Positions 1-9,851 of a stretch of DNA of 64,000 bases are shown piece by piece. Made by a program: the position numbers and the translations under genes. Every line of letters starts with the position of its first letter. Positions within the stretch are counted from its first letter, which is position 1. Source of the DNA: Tethya wilhelma (taxonomy: Eukaryota > Porifera > Demospongiae > Tethyida > Tethyidae); contig CAXIPT010000002.1 of NCBI GenBank assembly GCA_964030475.1, positions 5,544,161-5,608,160 of the forward strand. Reading direction: 5' to 3'. Below the pieces are notes generated by a model. The model searched no databases. It saw only the letters and a list, made by a program, of their open reading frames with translations, and had not been told where the DNA came from.

Positions 1-811
1 GCAGGCTGCTATTGGAGACAACATTTTGCAGGTGCTGTCTGCTATGCTGATGATATTGTTCTCCTTGCTCCTTCCCCTTCTGCTTTGCGACTAATGTTGG
101 AAGTCTGTCAACTTTTTGCTCACAATCACCATGCACCTGATCTTCAACTCTGACAAGACCCAACTAGTCAAATTTTATAAATCTGCTGACCACCTCTCTC
201 CTGTGTTCCATTTTTTGGGTAAATGTTTATCTGTTCACAAATCTGCTTCCCATCTTGGTCACATTCTTACTTTCAACCTCTCTGACGACGATGATATTGT
301 TGCTATTACCAAGGATATGTGCCGTAAAGCCAACTGTGTACTGCACCTGTTTTCCTGCTGCGATCCGGTAGTCAAGACCCATCTATTTTCCAGCTTCTGC
401 TTATCCTTGTATGGTTCGTCACTTTGGAATCTCTCTTCTCCTAAACTGAAATACCTCGAAGTTTCTTTTAACAACATTCTTAGGAAGATATGGTCTCTGC
501 CTCGTCATTGCCATACTGGTATCCTGCACTCAGTTGCTAGTTTGCAGAGCTGCTACAATCTGGTTCTTGCCCGTTCTAGAAGCCTACTGACCTCTGCTTT
601 ACAGCATACTTCTTTTATTCATGATCTCTTCTTGCAAAGCTCTCGATGCCCTAACAACTCTCTTGGTTTTAATATCCTCCATGGCACTAAATATGTTAAG
701 AAGTATTCTGCTGGTGATTTGCTGTGTGCGGACTTCATATGTACTGCAAGGATAAACCGTTCAATTAATAGACACCTAGACGATGAGATTTACTTTATGT
801 GTACTGCATAA
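1..811 (+). pseudogene. Reverse transcriptase C-terminal fragment, frameshifted
   Basis: Frame 1 from base 1 reads an RT active-site segment with YADD at 43-54 followed by IVLLAPS, typical of CR1/L2-like LINE polymerases. The frame is lost near 115-118: the continuation (LIFNSDKTQLV onwards) is in frame 2 and stays open to the TAA-type end at 811. It contains the conserved post-RT thumb region (FLGK, LGHIL, later RKIWSLP). One indel therefore separates the catalytic motif from the thumb, and the copy cannot encode a working enzyme. The fragment is also cut by the window edge. Its function when intact would be target-primed reverse transcription. Confidence 0.75.
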
Positions 812-935
812 CATTTCTGTTATTAAATGTTAGCTACTATTACTTACTTAATCTTATAACTTTATGCTTATTATGTACCCTGTTTGTTCCTATTGCTCCT
901 GTTTTGGAGTGCTATTATTACAATTACAATTACAA
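1..935 (+). mobile_element. 5'-truncated non-LTR (CR1/L2-like) retrotransposon fragment with its 3' end
   Basis: The window opens inside a reverse transcriptase and runs through its C-terminal region, a stop at 811, an AT-rich 3' untranslated part and a short ATTACA-type tail (about 914-935). The tail runs directly into the minisatellite array. Upstream parts of the element lie outside the window. The class is inferred from the YADD context and the simple-repeat tail. Confidence 0.7.
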
Positions 936-1282
936 TAGCTGGTAGCGTGGCTAGCGTGGCTAGCGTGGCGATTGCTGGTGGCGTGGGTAGCATGGCTATA
1001 ACTGGTAGCGTGGCTAGCGTGGCTATAGCTGGTGGCGTGGCTAGCGTGGCTATAGCTGGTAGCGTGGCTATAGTTGGTTGCGTGGCTAGCGTGGCTATAG
1101 CTTGTAGAGTGGCTATAGCTGATAGCGTGGCTAGCGTGGCTATAGCTGGTAGCGTGGCTATAGTTGGTTGCGTGGCTAGCGTGGCTATAGCTTGTAGCGT
1201 GGCTATAGCTGGTAGCTTGGCTAGCGTGACTATAGCTAGTAGCGTGGCTATAGCTGGTAGCCGGTGGCTAGCGTGGCTATAG
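936..1282. repeat. Minisatellite array 1 (9/18/27-bp units)
   Basis: Tandem copies built from 9-bp blocks (GGTAGCGTG, GCTAGCGTG, GCTATAGCT) combine into 18- and 27-bp higher-order units. Because the unit length is a multiple of three, frames stay open on both strands, giving spurious ORFs of the AIAGSVASV type. The same repeat recurs at 3697-3932 and 4775-5109. The array ends in a (GATA)n tract near 1279-1296. Confidence 0.95.
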
Positions 1283-3696
1283 ATAGATAGATAGATAAAC
1301 TTTTCATGTCATGCTCAATGCAGCAGGCCAATTGGCCTATATGACAAAATTTACAAAAATTAAAACAAACAAACAGCAGTATTTGGCACAGATAAAAAGG
1401 AAACATAAACAGTAGCAATAAAATATATTAAAACCAACAGCAATATTTGTAAAAGGAAACATAAACAATTGAGTAGCATAAAATATATAAGAAGGTGGAG
1501 TGTGGCCTCCTGACTCAGCCGCACTGCAAGGAGTTTGGAAGAAAAAATAGGGTCTTTTTTTGAGATCAAGTAAATAATATAAAAAGAGAGGGATTTTCAG
1601 CGAGAAATGAGGGTGATAGACAGTAGTATTAAGAAATCTTTACTCCATATGAAAATGACTGATGCAGGAGGTTTGTTGTAATGTGATAGATTGTGATATT
1701 TCCACAGAGGTGTAATATAAATAAAGAGAAGGGTTTCTAGCGAGAAATGAGTATGATTGAAGAAGTATTATGATAGTGTGAGTGGATAATCGGAAAGAAG
1801 TCTTTAAGTTTACTCCATATGAGAGTGACTGATCGATGCAGGAGGTTTACTATAAAATTAGTAACGTNAGCATTGGCATAGTAGCCGAACTTTGGGCCAA
1901 GTGAGTTGAGTTGTGTCCACCACTGGTACAGGCTATCTATGGTGCCGGCTGCTGAGGCATCATCGGCATACCATACCTGGTTGACATCGTCTTGGGTGGA
2001 GTGTAACTTCTTGATGAGTGGTATGGTAGCAAGTGCATACATCGGCATTGCCAGCGGGTCACCTTGGGTTGTGCCCTCGCTGGAGTAGAGCACATCTCCA
2101 TCGACAAATAGTTCAGTTGGTGCTCTATAGGTGTTGATCAAGATTGTGGCCAGCGAGGGGCAAAGGTGGCTGATGTTGTGTAGGGCTGTGAGGCGGTTGA
2201 GGGAGTTGAATGCATTGCTAGCATCTACTAGGAGGATGGCTTCTGTGGACTCTTGTTGGAACAGGGAGTTAACTGCATGCACTGCGGCTTCAATCCCGGA
2301 GATTTGTCCGGCACAGAGTTGTACAGAGCCAGCAGCGTCTTGGATATCTGTTTTAGTGATGGTGAGGACTGCTTTGGCAATGATTCGTCTTGCAGTATCT
2401 CCAATACCAATGGGTCTCACCCCTGGGTTCTTGTTAAGGGCTATCAGTCGACAGGCTAGCAGAGGGGCGGTGATGTCAGGGTCGACCAGGTCAGTACAAA
2501 GGCGTTGGGCAGTGTTAGCCATTGACTGACAGAGGGAGTGGGAGGCGGCTTTAAACGAGGTGCAGAGTCTTCTCCAGCAGGTGGCATCAAGTCCAGACGG
2601 TCCAGCTGCACCTGAGGTCTTAAGGGCTGCTGATCTAATTAGTGATGCGTCAATTGATTCAAACAGTACAGGATGAACTGCAACAGGGTCATCACTGATG
2701 ATGACGTCAGCATGAGCAGGTTGGCCAGGAGGATGTTTCTCGGTCAGGACATTTCTCACTGTACGTGTGCTGTCGACTTCGTCACATAGACGTAGCACAC
2801 CACCTTTCGACTCATCGGTTAGTAGGCGGATGGCAGCTTTAGTTTTCCCCTCAAACATGAGATTGGCAAAGGATCGAGCAAGGCGTTTCTGGTGTTTGGC
2901 TTTGTCATCTGGGGTTTGAATCGGGATGCGTTGCTGGAGTGTTCTTCCTTCAGATAGTAAATCTTCGAGGTCCCCATCTAGCCATGTGTTTAGGCGTCTT
3001 TCGAGGCAGCGGTTGTGCTCCTTGGTTTTAGACTTGGGGGAAGGCTTCTGCAGTACCAGGATGGGCAGAACAGTGGCAGCTTTCAGTGAGATGCATTCCA
3101 AGGCAGATTTAGAGGCGAATGCATTGTACAGCCTAGCCAGCTCCGAAACAAATGATTTACCAGCTTTACCATGAGGTACTTTGAAGAGGTTTGGTTTCCA
3201 ATGTACAACCTCATCGTAGGCAGCATTCAGAGAGATGATAAAGGTGGTTGACTCACATGAGCCCCATGAGAAGGTGGGAAGGGAGGCAGGCGCGAAGTCA
3301 GGGAGTGCTAGAGGGGGTTGTGATGGTGGCTGAGTCTGTGGTTCTGTTTCAGCTTCACGGTCGCTTGTAGGAGTCTCGGGCTCGGTGGGTGGACTCTCCA
3401 TGGTGGATAGAGGCATGGAAGTAGAGTTTGGCGTCGACGGTAAGTCCGGTAACGGGGTTGGACCATCAGTTGGTGGCAAAGAAGTAGTCAGTGACACAGA
3501 GACTGCGGGTGAAGGGAGTTGGACGGTATTAACACACTTCCCTAGGCGTTGTGGTAGACAGCCTTGGCACTGGTTACCGTTCTTAACACATCTACAGTTT
3601 TGGCAACTACCAGTACGGTTGCATCGACAACACGCCATTCTGTATAGATATATATCCCAACAGCGAACCAAAAAATTGGAAATTGTAGCGGAAATT
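1283..3696 (-). mobile_element. Retroelement with CXC-type cysteine cluster and reverse transcriptase, 3' end rearranged
   Basis: Read on the minus strand, this module begins at the right-hand minisatellite (about 3696), carries an RT reading frame, and ends on a (TCTA)n tail directly against minisatellite array 1. The part 1283-1866 shows no RT similarity and is AT-rich with two related stretches (about 1560-1640 and 1725-1810). RT homology stops at the unresolved base 1867. The 3' part is therefore either a different sequence joined here or an assembly join. Confidence 0.55.
1869..3638 (-). CDS. Retroelement ORF: N-terminal cysteine-rich finger plus reverse transcriptase (3'-truncated)
   Basis: The start is the ATG at 3638 (MACCRCNRTGSCQNC), because codons upstream lie in the minisatellite. 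Residues 2-36 hold a dense CxC/CxxC cluster resembling a CXC (tesmin/TSO1-like) or other zinc-binding module, possibly for nucleic-acid binding. A proline/threonine-rich linker follows. The polymerase begins near GPSGLDA and shows NKNPGVRPIGIGD, LLVDASNAFNSLNR, EGTTQGDPLAM and VWYADDA (YADD about 1957-1971), the standard RT blocks. The frame is open for nearly 590 codons, so decay is limited, but RT similarity ends at the N at 1867, before the thumb is complete. I cannot assign it to a named clade; related proteins occur in cnidarian and sponge genomes, as far as I recall. Confidence 0.65.
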
Positions 3697-3929
3697 GTAG
3701 CGTTGCTATAGCTGGTAGCTTGGCTAGCGTGGCTATAGCTGGTAGCGTGGCTATAGCTGGTGGCGTGGCTAGCGTGGCTATAGCTGGTAGCGTGGCTAGC
3801 GTGGCTATAGCTGGTGGCGTGGCTAGCGTGGCTATAGCTGGTAGCGTGGCTAGCGTGGCTATAGCTAGTAGCGTGGCTATAGCTTGTGTCTTGTAGCGTG
3901 GCTATAGCTGGTAGCTTGGCTAGCGTGAC

Positions 3930-3932
<3 letters not shown>
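3697..3932. repeat. Minisatellite array 2
   Basis: Same 9/18/27-bp repeat as at 936-1282. It separates two minus-strand retroelement modules. At its right edge it abuts an (ATT)n tract (3930-3960) that is the 3' tail of the module at 3933-4774. Confidence 0.93.
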
Positions 3933-3960
<28 letters not shown>

Positions 3961-4774
3961 TCAATTACACACCACAAATAGGTGCAAGAGGGGAGGGGGT
4001 GAAACAATACACAAACAAAACATAAATACATAAGTCACAATAATTTATACAGCCAAACTACAGAATTAAATCTCGAAATTGGTACTCCACAGTCTCAGAT
4101 TCACCAGGTACTCTAACGTCAGCCTTTGCAGTTGCATAGCAGTACATACAGCTGGAAGCATATCTAGAAATGAAGTGAGTCTTTACTATCACACCATGTG
4201 TGTCAGCACCCTTGAGTTTAACCTTTACTTTAGTTCCAGACTTAAACAACTGAGACCATTGTTCTTCCATAGAAATCTTCACTTTCCCAGCGACATCAAG
4301 GTCTTCACATCTTACAAAGTCAACATGATGTTGAGTGACCACTCCAGCAACTTCATCAGGCAAATGCAGAACTAACTTATTAGTACTGACGGGGCAATTA
4401 TCAATAGGGAAGTGACTGCGAGTCCGTTTAGCAACAGGGGTATCGGATTCGGAACAACTATCAGATTCAATCACTGGGATGGAGGTAGACACAGTCCTGG
4501 TGGTAAACCCATGCTTTAACCCAACATCAACCACACAACTTTCATCGGCTCCAGATACAGGCTTCTCAACATCAGCCTGAGGGACATCAGAAGAGCAACA
4601 GTTAGCGGATAGATCAGACTGGCGGGTTACAACGACTTGTACAGGAGAGGTTTTCTCACAAACTGAATGAGAGTTGAATTCAGGAGCCTGAGGATCACTG
4701 GTAGTTTTCTCAGTGACCACAATAGGTGAAGACTTAGTAGCAAACTTCTGAGAGCGCAGGGCATCTCTACGCAA
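3933..4774 (-). mobile_element. Retroelement 3' module with (AAT)n tail between minisatellites
   Basis: On the minus strand the module carries an open frame, a roughly 125-bp 3' untranslated region and an (AAT)n tail ending exactly on minisatellite array 2. The UTR resembles that of the fragment at 5110-5202 (shared TTTATGT/TTTTGTTTGT block). That pattern fits the 3' end of a non-LTR element. Its 5' side is truncated inside minisatellite array 3. Confidence 0.6.
4058..4774 (-). CDS. Retroelement-associated ORF of unknown function, 5'-truncated
   Basis: About 238 codons are open, but the first codon is TTG and the frame continues upstream into the minisatellite, so the true N-terminus is missing. 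The N-terminal half is low-complexity and rich in Ser/Thr/Pro/Val. The C-terminal 90 residues look like a folded domain, with alternating Val/Lys strands (GTKVKVKLKGADTHGVIV) and a cysteine pair (CMYC). I do not recognise the family. The position just upstream of a tailed 3' UTR suggests the last ORF of a retroelement. It could instead be a host gene fragment captured between repeats. Confidence 0.4.
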   Translation of the reverse strand: MRRDALRSQKFATKSSPIVVTEKTTSDPQAPEFNSHSVCEKTSPVQVVVTRQSDLSANCCSSDVPQADVEKPVSGADESCVVDVGLKHGFTTRTVSTSIPVIESDSCSESDTPVAKRTRSHFPIDNCPVSTNKLVLHLPDEVAGVVTQHHVDFVRCEDLDVAGKVKISMEEQWSQLFKSGTKVKVKLKGADTHGVIVKTHFISRYASSCMYCYATAKADVRVPGESETVEYQFRDLIL

Positions 4775-5109
4775 GCTATAGCTAGTAGCGTGGCTATAGC
4801 TGGTAGCGTGGCTAACGTGGCTATAGCTAGTAGCGTGGCTATAGCTGGTGGCGTGGCTAGCGTGGCTATAGCTTGTAGTGTTGCTATGGCTGGTAGCTTG
4901 GCTAGCGTGGCTATAGCTAGTAGCGTGGCTATAGCTGGTAGCGTGGCTATCGTGGCTATAGCTAGTAGCGTGGCTAGCGGGGCTATAGCTGGTGGCGTGG
5001 CTAGCGTGGCTATAGCTGGTAGCGTGGCTAGCGTGGCTATAGCTTGTAGCATGGCTAGCGTGGCTATAGCTGGTAGCGTGGCTATAGCTGGTAGCGTGGC
5101 TATAGCATT
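4775..5109. repeat. Minisatellite array 3
   Basis: Third array of the same 9/18/27-bp unit with more variants (GCTAGTAGC, GCTTGTAGT). It is interrupted at 5110 by a short retroelement tail and resumes for about 26 bp at 5203-5228. Confidence 0.93.
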
Positions 5110-5202
5110 ACTTTACTTTATGTGTTTTGTTTGTATGTCTATGGCTCCTCTTGTTAGAGTTTCCAATATTACAATAATAATATTATTATTACAATTGCAA
5201 AG
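5110..5202 (+). mobile_element. Short 3'-end-only retroelement insertion in the minisatellite
   Basis: About 93 bp resemble the 3' UTRs of the fragments ending at 935 and 3933. They end in a (TTATTA/ACAAT) tail, and the minisatellite resumes straight after (AGCTGGTAGCGTGG). This is the signature of a severely 5'-truncated LINE insertion. Confidence 0.6.
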
Positions 5203-5509
5203 CTGGTAGCGTGGCTAGCGTGGATATAGCTCTTTCAGTACCGCACCATTCAGTAAAGATAGTTTGGTTCATGTGGTACACTTAATCCATTATAGATCAG
5301 AGTACCGACCACTTCAAAATCCACTATGGGATATATCAGGTGCCGACATGCCGACATTGAATAAATTCATAAACATAAATTATGACATCATTTAAACTAT
5401 ATACGTCAAAGCTGTCGTAAAATTGCGACATTTTGGTACCGAAAGAGATAGCTGGTAGCGCGATCCTCTGGTTAACCCCATTTAACAAGGTATGTTAAAT
5501 GGTCCCACT

Positions 5510-5605
5510 TTCAAAGTTTCACTCGCCAAAATTAATGTTCGCCAATATCGTTTGAGCTCCTTTCGCCAAATTTAATTCTCGTTAAAATAACCGGCCATAC
5601 GGTAT
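5510..5605. repeat. MITE-like end, TACCGTAT family
   Basis: The end of this stretch (CGCCAAATTTAATTCTC then CCATACGGTA) is the reverse complement of the element start at 36627, so it belongs to the same dispersed non-autonomous family. Only one end is clear. Confidence 0.5.
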
Positions 5606-5611
5606 TATTTA

Positions 5612-5882
5612 GTGTTGTTTTAGTTAACTATAACTATAACTAAAACACTTTTAGTTTTAGCAAAAATGGCCTTTTTTAACTAACTAAAACTAAATCATAA
5701 AGTGTTGGCCAAAATAACAACTAAACTAAATCAAAAAATGCCCAAAACACCTAATTTTAGTTAGCTAACTAAAACTAAAACCCTTTTAGTTAGGCAATTT
5801 TTACTTTTAGTTAACTAAACTAAAACTAACTAAAATTTTTCTTAAAGTTTAGTAACTAACTAATAACTAACTAAAAGTTTTG
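5612..5882. repeat. Degenerate TAACTAAAA low-complexity tract
   Basis: About 270 bp are made almost entirely of permutations of (T)TAGTTAACTAAAAC on both strands, giving many short inverted repeats. No coding capacity is seen. Confidence 0.85.
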
Positions 5883-6266
5883 AGGGTTATTATGTGCAAT
5901 ACGAGCGCGCGCCGCGTATAACCAAAAAATTTTCGGCCACACATAGATATCTTTGGGCCAACAAAAATTTTACATTGAAGAGAGTACACAACATGATGGA
6001 GTGAGGTTTTGTTGTAAATCATCATTTTCGAAGAAAGCCAACTTCAGGCCGGCTATCAGTGTACACTTGTCATAATTATAATTATGGCTTACATTAATTT
6101 AGCCTCATTCCCAGCACAGGATTTCTTGTACAAAACTTGTAGCAAAATTTGTTATCACTTGGTAATAGTCACCAAACATACAAACACTCAATATAACAAT
6201 TAACATACAAGCCATGCATACTATACTATAGCTACCTCCTTATAACGTCATTGATGTATATTATTT
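5883..6266. other. Intergenic, no gene seen
   Basis: AT-rich sequence downstream of the minus-strand GIDE-like gene. It should contain that gene's 3' UTR. No further feature was recognised. Confidence 0.5.
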
Positions 6267-7166
6267 TCAGTCATTCCCAGAGTCATTTCCAGAATCAAAA
6301 TCAGAGTCATCTCTATCACCCAATGCCAACCGTCTTCTTCTTCTTCTTCCTTGACTGCCTCCCATCATTTTCAACAGAGCAGGTAGCACTGTAATGAGCA
6401 GGATACTCCCCCCTCCGATCAGGAAGATCAATGAGAAGAAATTGAGCGTGCTCACAATCATTTCGTTTCTAGAAATCAAGTTACGAATCGACGAGTCAAC
6501 TTCTACCGGAGTCAAAGAGACGTGGGTACTTCCCTGCGGTCCTCCGACTTGTAGCACGGCGCTACCGTACACACCAACAGAGGTTCCAACAACAAGAAGA
6601 AACTCACGCATCAGCGACCCATTGGGGATCTCTCGTAAGGTCATGTTTGTGGCAAAGTCCCCAATGCTTCGAGAATCGGGGCCCGTCTTTTCTTGCCAAA
6701 CTCTCTGAAGGATCTGTTTGATTCCACCGGCCCTGTGGATAGAGTCGACCGTGATGCCATTACCTTTGTTGTCTGCTAGTCGGAACGGAACAGATATCTT
6801 TACATTTTCGATGGTGTTGGATACATCACGCCAAGATTCAGATCGATTTTCTCCACTTTGTTGGTAGACCTTCTTATAAGTGGTGGTCGTGACTAATCTT
6901 GCTACACCTTCCACTCCGGCATTTTCAGATCTCAGTGCCTGATTGTTGAGCTTCTCCACGTGACCTTCGACTAGGACGTCTGCTCTTTGGTTGGGTGAGT
7001 TCTGGAGGTGCTCACCTAACTTAGAAAAATCTCTAAACTGTGGGACGTGTTGGAGGTAGGAGAGTTCGCGAGATCTCATCTGCGAGAGCTGGTTGAGAAT
7101 GTAACCAGCAAATAGAGACGTAGCTCCAAGCACAACTCCGATAATCTGCTGTTCAATACTCGACAT
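6267..7166 (-). CDS. GIDE/MUL1-like two-pass membrane protein lacking a RING finger (paralogue A)
   Basis: Single-exon frame of 299 residues from the ATG at 7166; the open frame extends upstream but this Met sits directly before the first hydrophobic segment. A membrane segment spans about 6-25, and a second about 241-266. Between them is a GIDE-type domain: VEGHVEKL (66-), LRSENAGVEGVARL, an aromatic/Trp pair with SVPFRL, and a late GTSVGVYGSAVLQ strand. This architecture matches the intermembrane part of MUL1/MAPL, which sits in the outer mitochondrial membrane. MUL1 continues into a C-terminal RING for ubiquitin/SUMO ligation. Here the tail is instead RRRRRR followed by an acidic Asp/Ser/Asn run. 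Ligase activity is therefore unlikely. Family placement is by motif memory only. It is divergent from paralogue B, 139 bp apart. Confidence 0.7.
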   Translation of the reverse strand: MSSIEQQIIGVVLGATSLFAGYILNQLSQMRSRELSYLQHVPQFRDFSKLGEHLQNSPNQRADVLVEGHVEKLNNQALRSENAGVEGVARLVTTTTYKKVYQQSGENRSESWRDVSNTIENVKISVPFRLADNKGNGITVDSIHRAGGIKQILQRVWQEKTGPDSRSIGDFATNMTLREIPNGSLMREFLLVVGTSVGVYGSAVLQVGGPQGSTHVSLTPVEVDSSIRNLISRNEMIVSTLNFFSLIFLIGGGSILLITVLPALLKMMGGSQGRRRRRRLALGDRDDSDFDSGNDSGND

Positions 7167-7305
7167 GATGTTTGTGTTTACATTTAGGTATGATTTCAAT
7201 TTTTCTTTAAGTTTATGACGTTCAATTAGAAACGGAAATTTCAATTTCTCATTAAAATTCGTACAATTAGAAACAATCATTCGAGGTCATAAAGGTCAAT
7301 TCACC
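7167..7305. promoter_or_regulatory. Shared bidirectional promoter region of the GIDE-like pair
   Basis: Only 139 bp separate the two divergent start codons, so both promoters and 5' UTRs must fall here or overlap the genes. The segment is AT-rich and has several ATTTC/GAAAT stretches. No TATA box stands out. Confidence 0.55.
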
Positions 7306-7992
7306 ATGGATGAAAACACGTTTGTGAAGCTGTGTCTCGGCGCTGCGACAGGAGGAGCGATAATATTCAGTGGCTACCTAGTCCATCGTTTCGCTTTAAA
7401 GACATTTCCAAAAGATACACCCATTTTTGCTGACTTTGAAGAGCTGAGGCGACACCTTACCGAAAGTTCTTCATCAAAAACAAAAGACAATAGAGTTGCT
7501 GTTGAAGGTAGCGTCGAGAAACAGGACCAGAATGTCCTGTGGTCCGAGAAAGCAGGCGCCCAAGGTGCTGCCAGACAAATATTTACAGTTTATGGTCAAA
7601 AAAAGCCGAAAACCAAGCTCAATATGAACATATCAGTTCCTTTCAAACTAGTGGGCATCAATGGCACTTCGGTGAAGATTGTGAACATTCATGAAGCACA
7701 TCGTGTGGTGTACGTAATGCAGAAAGTTTGGGAGGAGACGCCTAGAGGTAGAGATGCTCCTTTTAGTCGCGAGTATATGCTCACTTACGGTACAAGGCTT
7801 GGTGTGTATGGAGTGGCCGAATTGAGTGATAGAAATAATGTTGTCTTCAAACCGTTTGAGGTGGACACTAGTCCTGAAGATTTGATTCATCATCGAAACG
7901 TGAACAAACTTATTATAGAATTGGGGAGTGTTGGTCTTTTAGGATTAGGTATCTTTGTGTGGGCGTTAACCTTTATTTCTGTTAGTCAATAG
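7306..7992 (+). CDS. GIDE/MUL1-like two-pass membrane protein lacking a RING finger (paralogue B)
   Basis: Single-exon gene of 228 residues; the ATG at 7306 has a strong context (CACCATGG). Membrane segments lie at about 6-26 and 201-224. The central domain parallels paralogue A: VAVEGSVEKQ, LWSEKAGAQGAAR, NISVPFKL, SREYMLTYGTRLGVYGVAEL, FEVDTS. It ends four residues after the second membrane helix, so there is no RING and no charged tail. A and B are diverged paralogues arranged head to head. The likely location is an organellar membrane, inferred from the family. A possible poly(A) signal (ATTAAA) is at about 8147. Confidence 0.7.
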   Translation: MDENTFVKLCLGAATGGAIIFSGYLVHRFALKTFPKDTPIFADFEELRRHLTESSSSKTKDNRVAVEGSVEKQDQNVLWSEKAGAQGAARQIFTVYGQKKPKTKLNMNISVPFKLVGINGTSVKIVNIHEAHRVVYVMQKVWEETPRGRDAPFSREYMLTYGTRLGVYGVAELSDRNNVVFKPFEVDTSPEDLIHHRNVNKLIIELGSVGLLGLGIFVWALTFISVSQ

Positions 7993-9018
7993 CTGTATAG
8001 TTATAGGGTTATTATTTCTTCTTTTTTTTTCCTTGCAATACTGAATTGTTTTTTGTGTAGACATGTATTTTGTGTACATACATCACCACATATTATATTA
8101 CGCAGTATGCAACTATATTAGTTGTTAAAACACATGAGGATTTGTATTAAAGCTGATGGACCATGTGTGCTACATCTTCACTCCCCTATATTATTGTGTT
8201 AAAAGACATCACAATGTAAGCCTGATCATGCGTGAGCTATATAGGTACATTGCTATTGAGCATATATAGTACCATTATGTCTCAGTACAATACATTCATT
8301 ACGTATCTATACTGTGTGCATGTATAGGAATTGCATTGTTCCATATAAAGAGAACATTGAAGCATTTTGTTCTCCAGAGAATAGTGAACAGAGCTGGCTA
8401 CACAGTTGCGTGTGTGGAGTGCACCATTAGGAAATCGTATCCCTGAAGTAGCAAATCTATACAGTGTACTTAGACAGTTCCAAGTGATAGTATACATGAA
8501 CGGCAGCTACTCTGATTAATAATTTTGTGGAGTTATATTGCTGAACTTGATCAGGTGAGCTCCAGCAATAGTTAAGTAATTTTCATAGTAATGATGATGA
8601 AAAGTTTCCTCTTAACAGCTCAGTTAATTATGTGTGTATTGTGCTTATTTTTTTGGACCAGTTATTCAAAATTTCATGCACTGATGAATACAGTATAACT
8701 GTTCACTGTCACATTCTTAACATAGCTGACTTAATTGTATGTAGTAATAAAAAACAAGTTGTACACTTATTCCTACCCATAGTATAGCTACATGCATGTG
8801 ACTACAAGCATATATGCTTCAGTCACACATTCAAGAAAGTTTGATCTCAAGACTTTGTGTTTATGTTTATCCTGGTCAAGAGAAGAGATATATCAAACCT
8901 TTATGTAACATTAATTTTTATTATGCCATAACAGATTTTGTTTGAGAGTTGCTGACTGTTACTACTACTCAAGATTCATCACATTCAAAAGTTTTACTCC
9001 TAATCGATCAAACTTAAC
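7993..9018. other. Intergenic, no gene seen
   Basis: AT-rich sequence between the GIDE-like gene and the first microprotein gene. It holds the 3' UTR of the former and the promoter of the latter. Nothing else is supported. Confidence 0.5.
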
Positions 9019-9267
9019 ATGAAGTGTAAGAACCGCTGCTACTCAATTCTCTGGTTTCTTCTCATCGTCTTTGTGGCCTGGTGGGTGAGCTTCTTTGCTG
9101 CCATCTTCTACTGTTTTGTTGCTCCGTGGACTGCTTGTTGTGGGTGTGCAAGAAAGGCAGCCAGTCTTCTTCTCAAGGCTATCCAACTGCCACAGTTTGC
9201 TGCTAAGTCTATGGTGGAAGGTTGGTCACTGAAGAAAGCTGTGGTGTCCAGTGTACTTTATACTTGA
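9019..9267 (+). CDS. Small cysteine-containing membrane microprotein, paralogue 1
   Basis: 82 residues, single exon. The N-terminus is basic/cysteine-rich (MKCKNRCYSILWF), followed by one strongly hydrophobic stretch (about 9-36), then APWTACCGCARKAASLLLKAIQLPQ and an amphipathic tail. The pattern WSILW-hydrophobic-FY-P-ACCxCxK-LP matches the two minus-strand genes nearby, which argues that all three are real. The CC pair after the membrane segment could be palmitoylated or hairpin-forming (speculative). I do not know a named family. This is the most diverged of the three and has a longer C-terminus. Confidence 0.65.
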   Translation: MKCKNRCYSILWFLLIVFVAWWVSFFAAIFYCFVAPWTACCGCARKAASLLLKAIQLPQFAAKSMVEGWSLKKAVVSSVLYT

Positions 9268-9851
9268 TAATAGTGGTCCAAAAGATGCTTCAACTGTGAC
9301 TCTAGTAATACACTGATATTACTTTGGTACCATAGAGTTAACAATCATTGTATTGATTACATATACATAAGAATACCATAATGCTACTTCTGTATGTGCA
9401 CGATTTCTGTCAATTTTGTGTTATGGTGTACTAGAATGCAAGGATCAGCTTGGTCAATACTGGTCGAATCACCCATTTATGTGTGTGTCACATAACCAAT
9501 AGTCAAAGACTCAAAGTGATTTATGGTAGTGAGTATTGTGACTATACTGCACGTACGTGGGGACAATATCAAGCTTATGAATTAAACATGGTGTGTTTTC
9601 AAAAAAAGTAATCCTGAAAACTATAGCTAGCTGATAAGAGCCTAATTTTATAGATAAAAAGTTACATTTACAGAATCTGATGATAATAAATTACTATCCT
9701 TTTACTAAACAGGTTACTAATTCACTAGTACATGTACGCATAATCATGGAACATAACTATGATGTAATGCTAATAGATCAAGTTAATTATACTCACATAC
9801 TGTTTATGAAGATGTGTAATCACCACACCCTAGTCTACATATTAGCTCGAT
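9268..9851. other. Intergenic, no gene seen
   Basis: AT-rich spacer between convergent microprotein genes 1 and 2. It should hold both 3' UTRs. A short plus-strand frame at 9680-9937 overlaps gene 2 antisense and shows no family features. Confidence 0.5.

Noticed and set aside
884..1282. Plus-strand ORF of 132 codons over the minisatellite
   Set aside because: Repeat unit lengths divisible by three keep several frames open; the product is a simple AIAGSVASV repeat with no gene context.
936..5109. CRISPR-like repeat arrays
   Set aside because: Units are directly tandem with no unique spacers and the genome is eukaryotic.
4790..5209. 139-codon ORF over minisatellite array 3
   Set aside because: Same artefact of the repeat, also open on the opposite strand.
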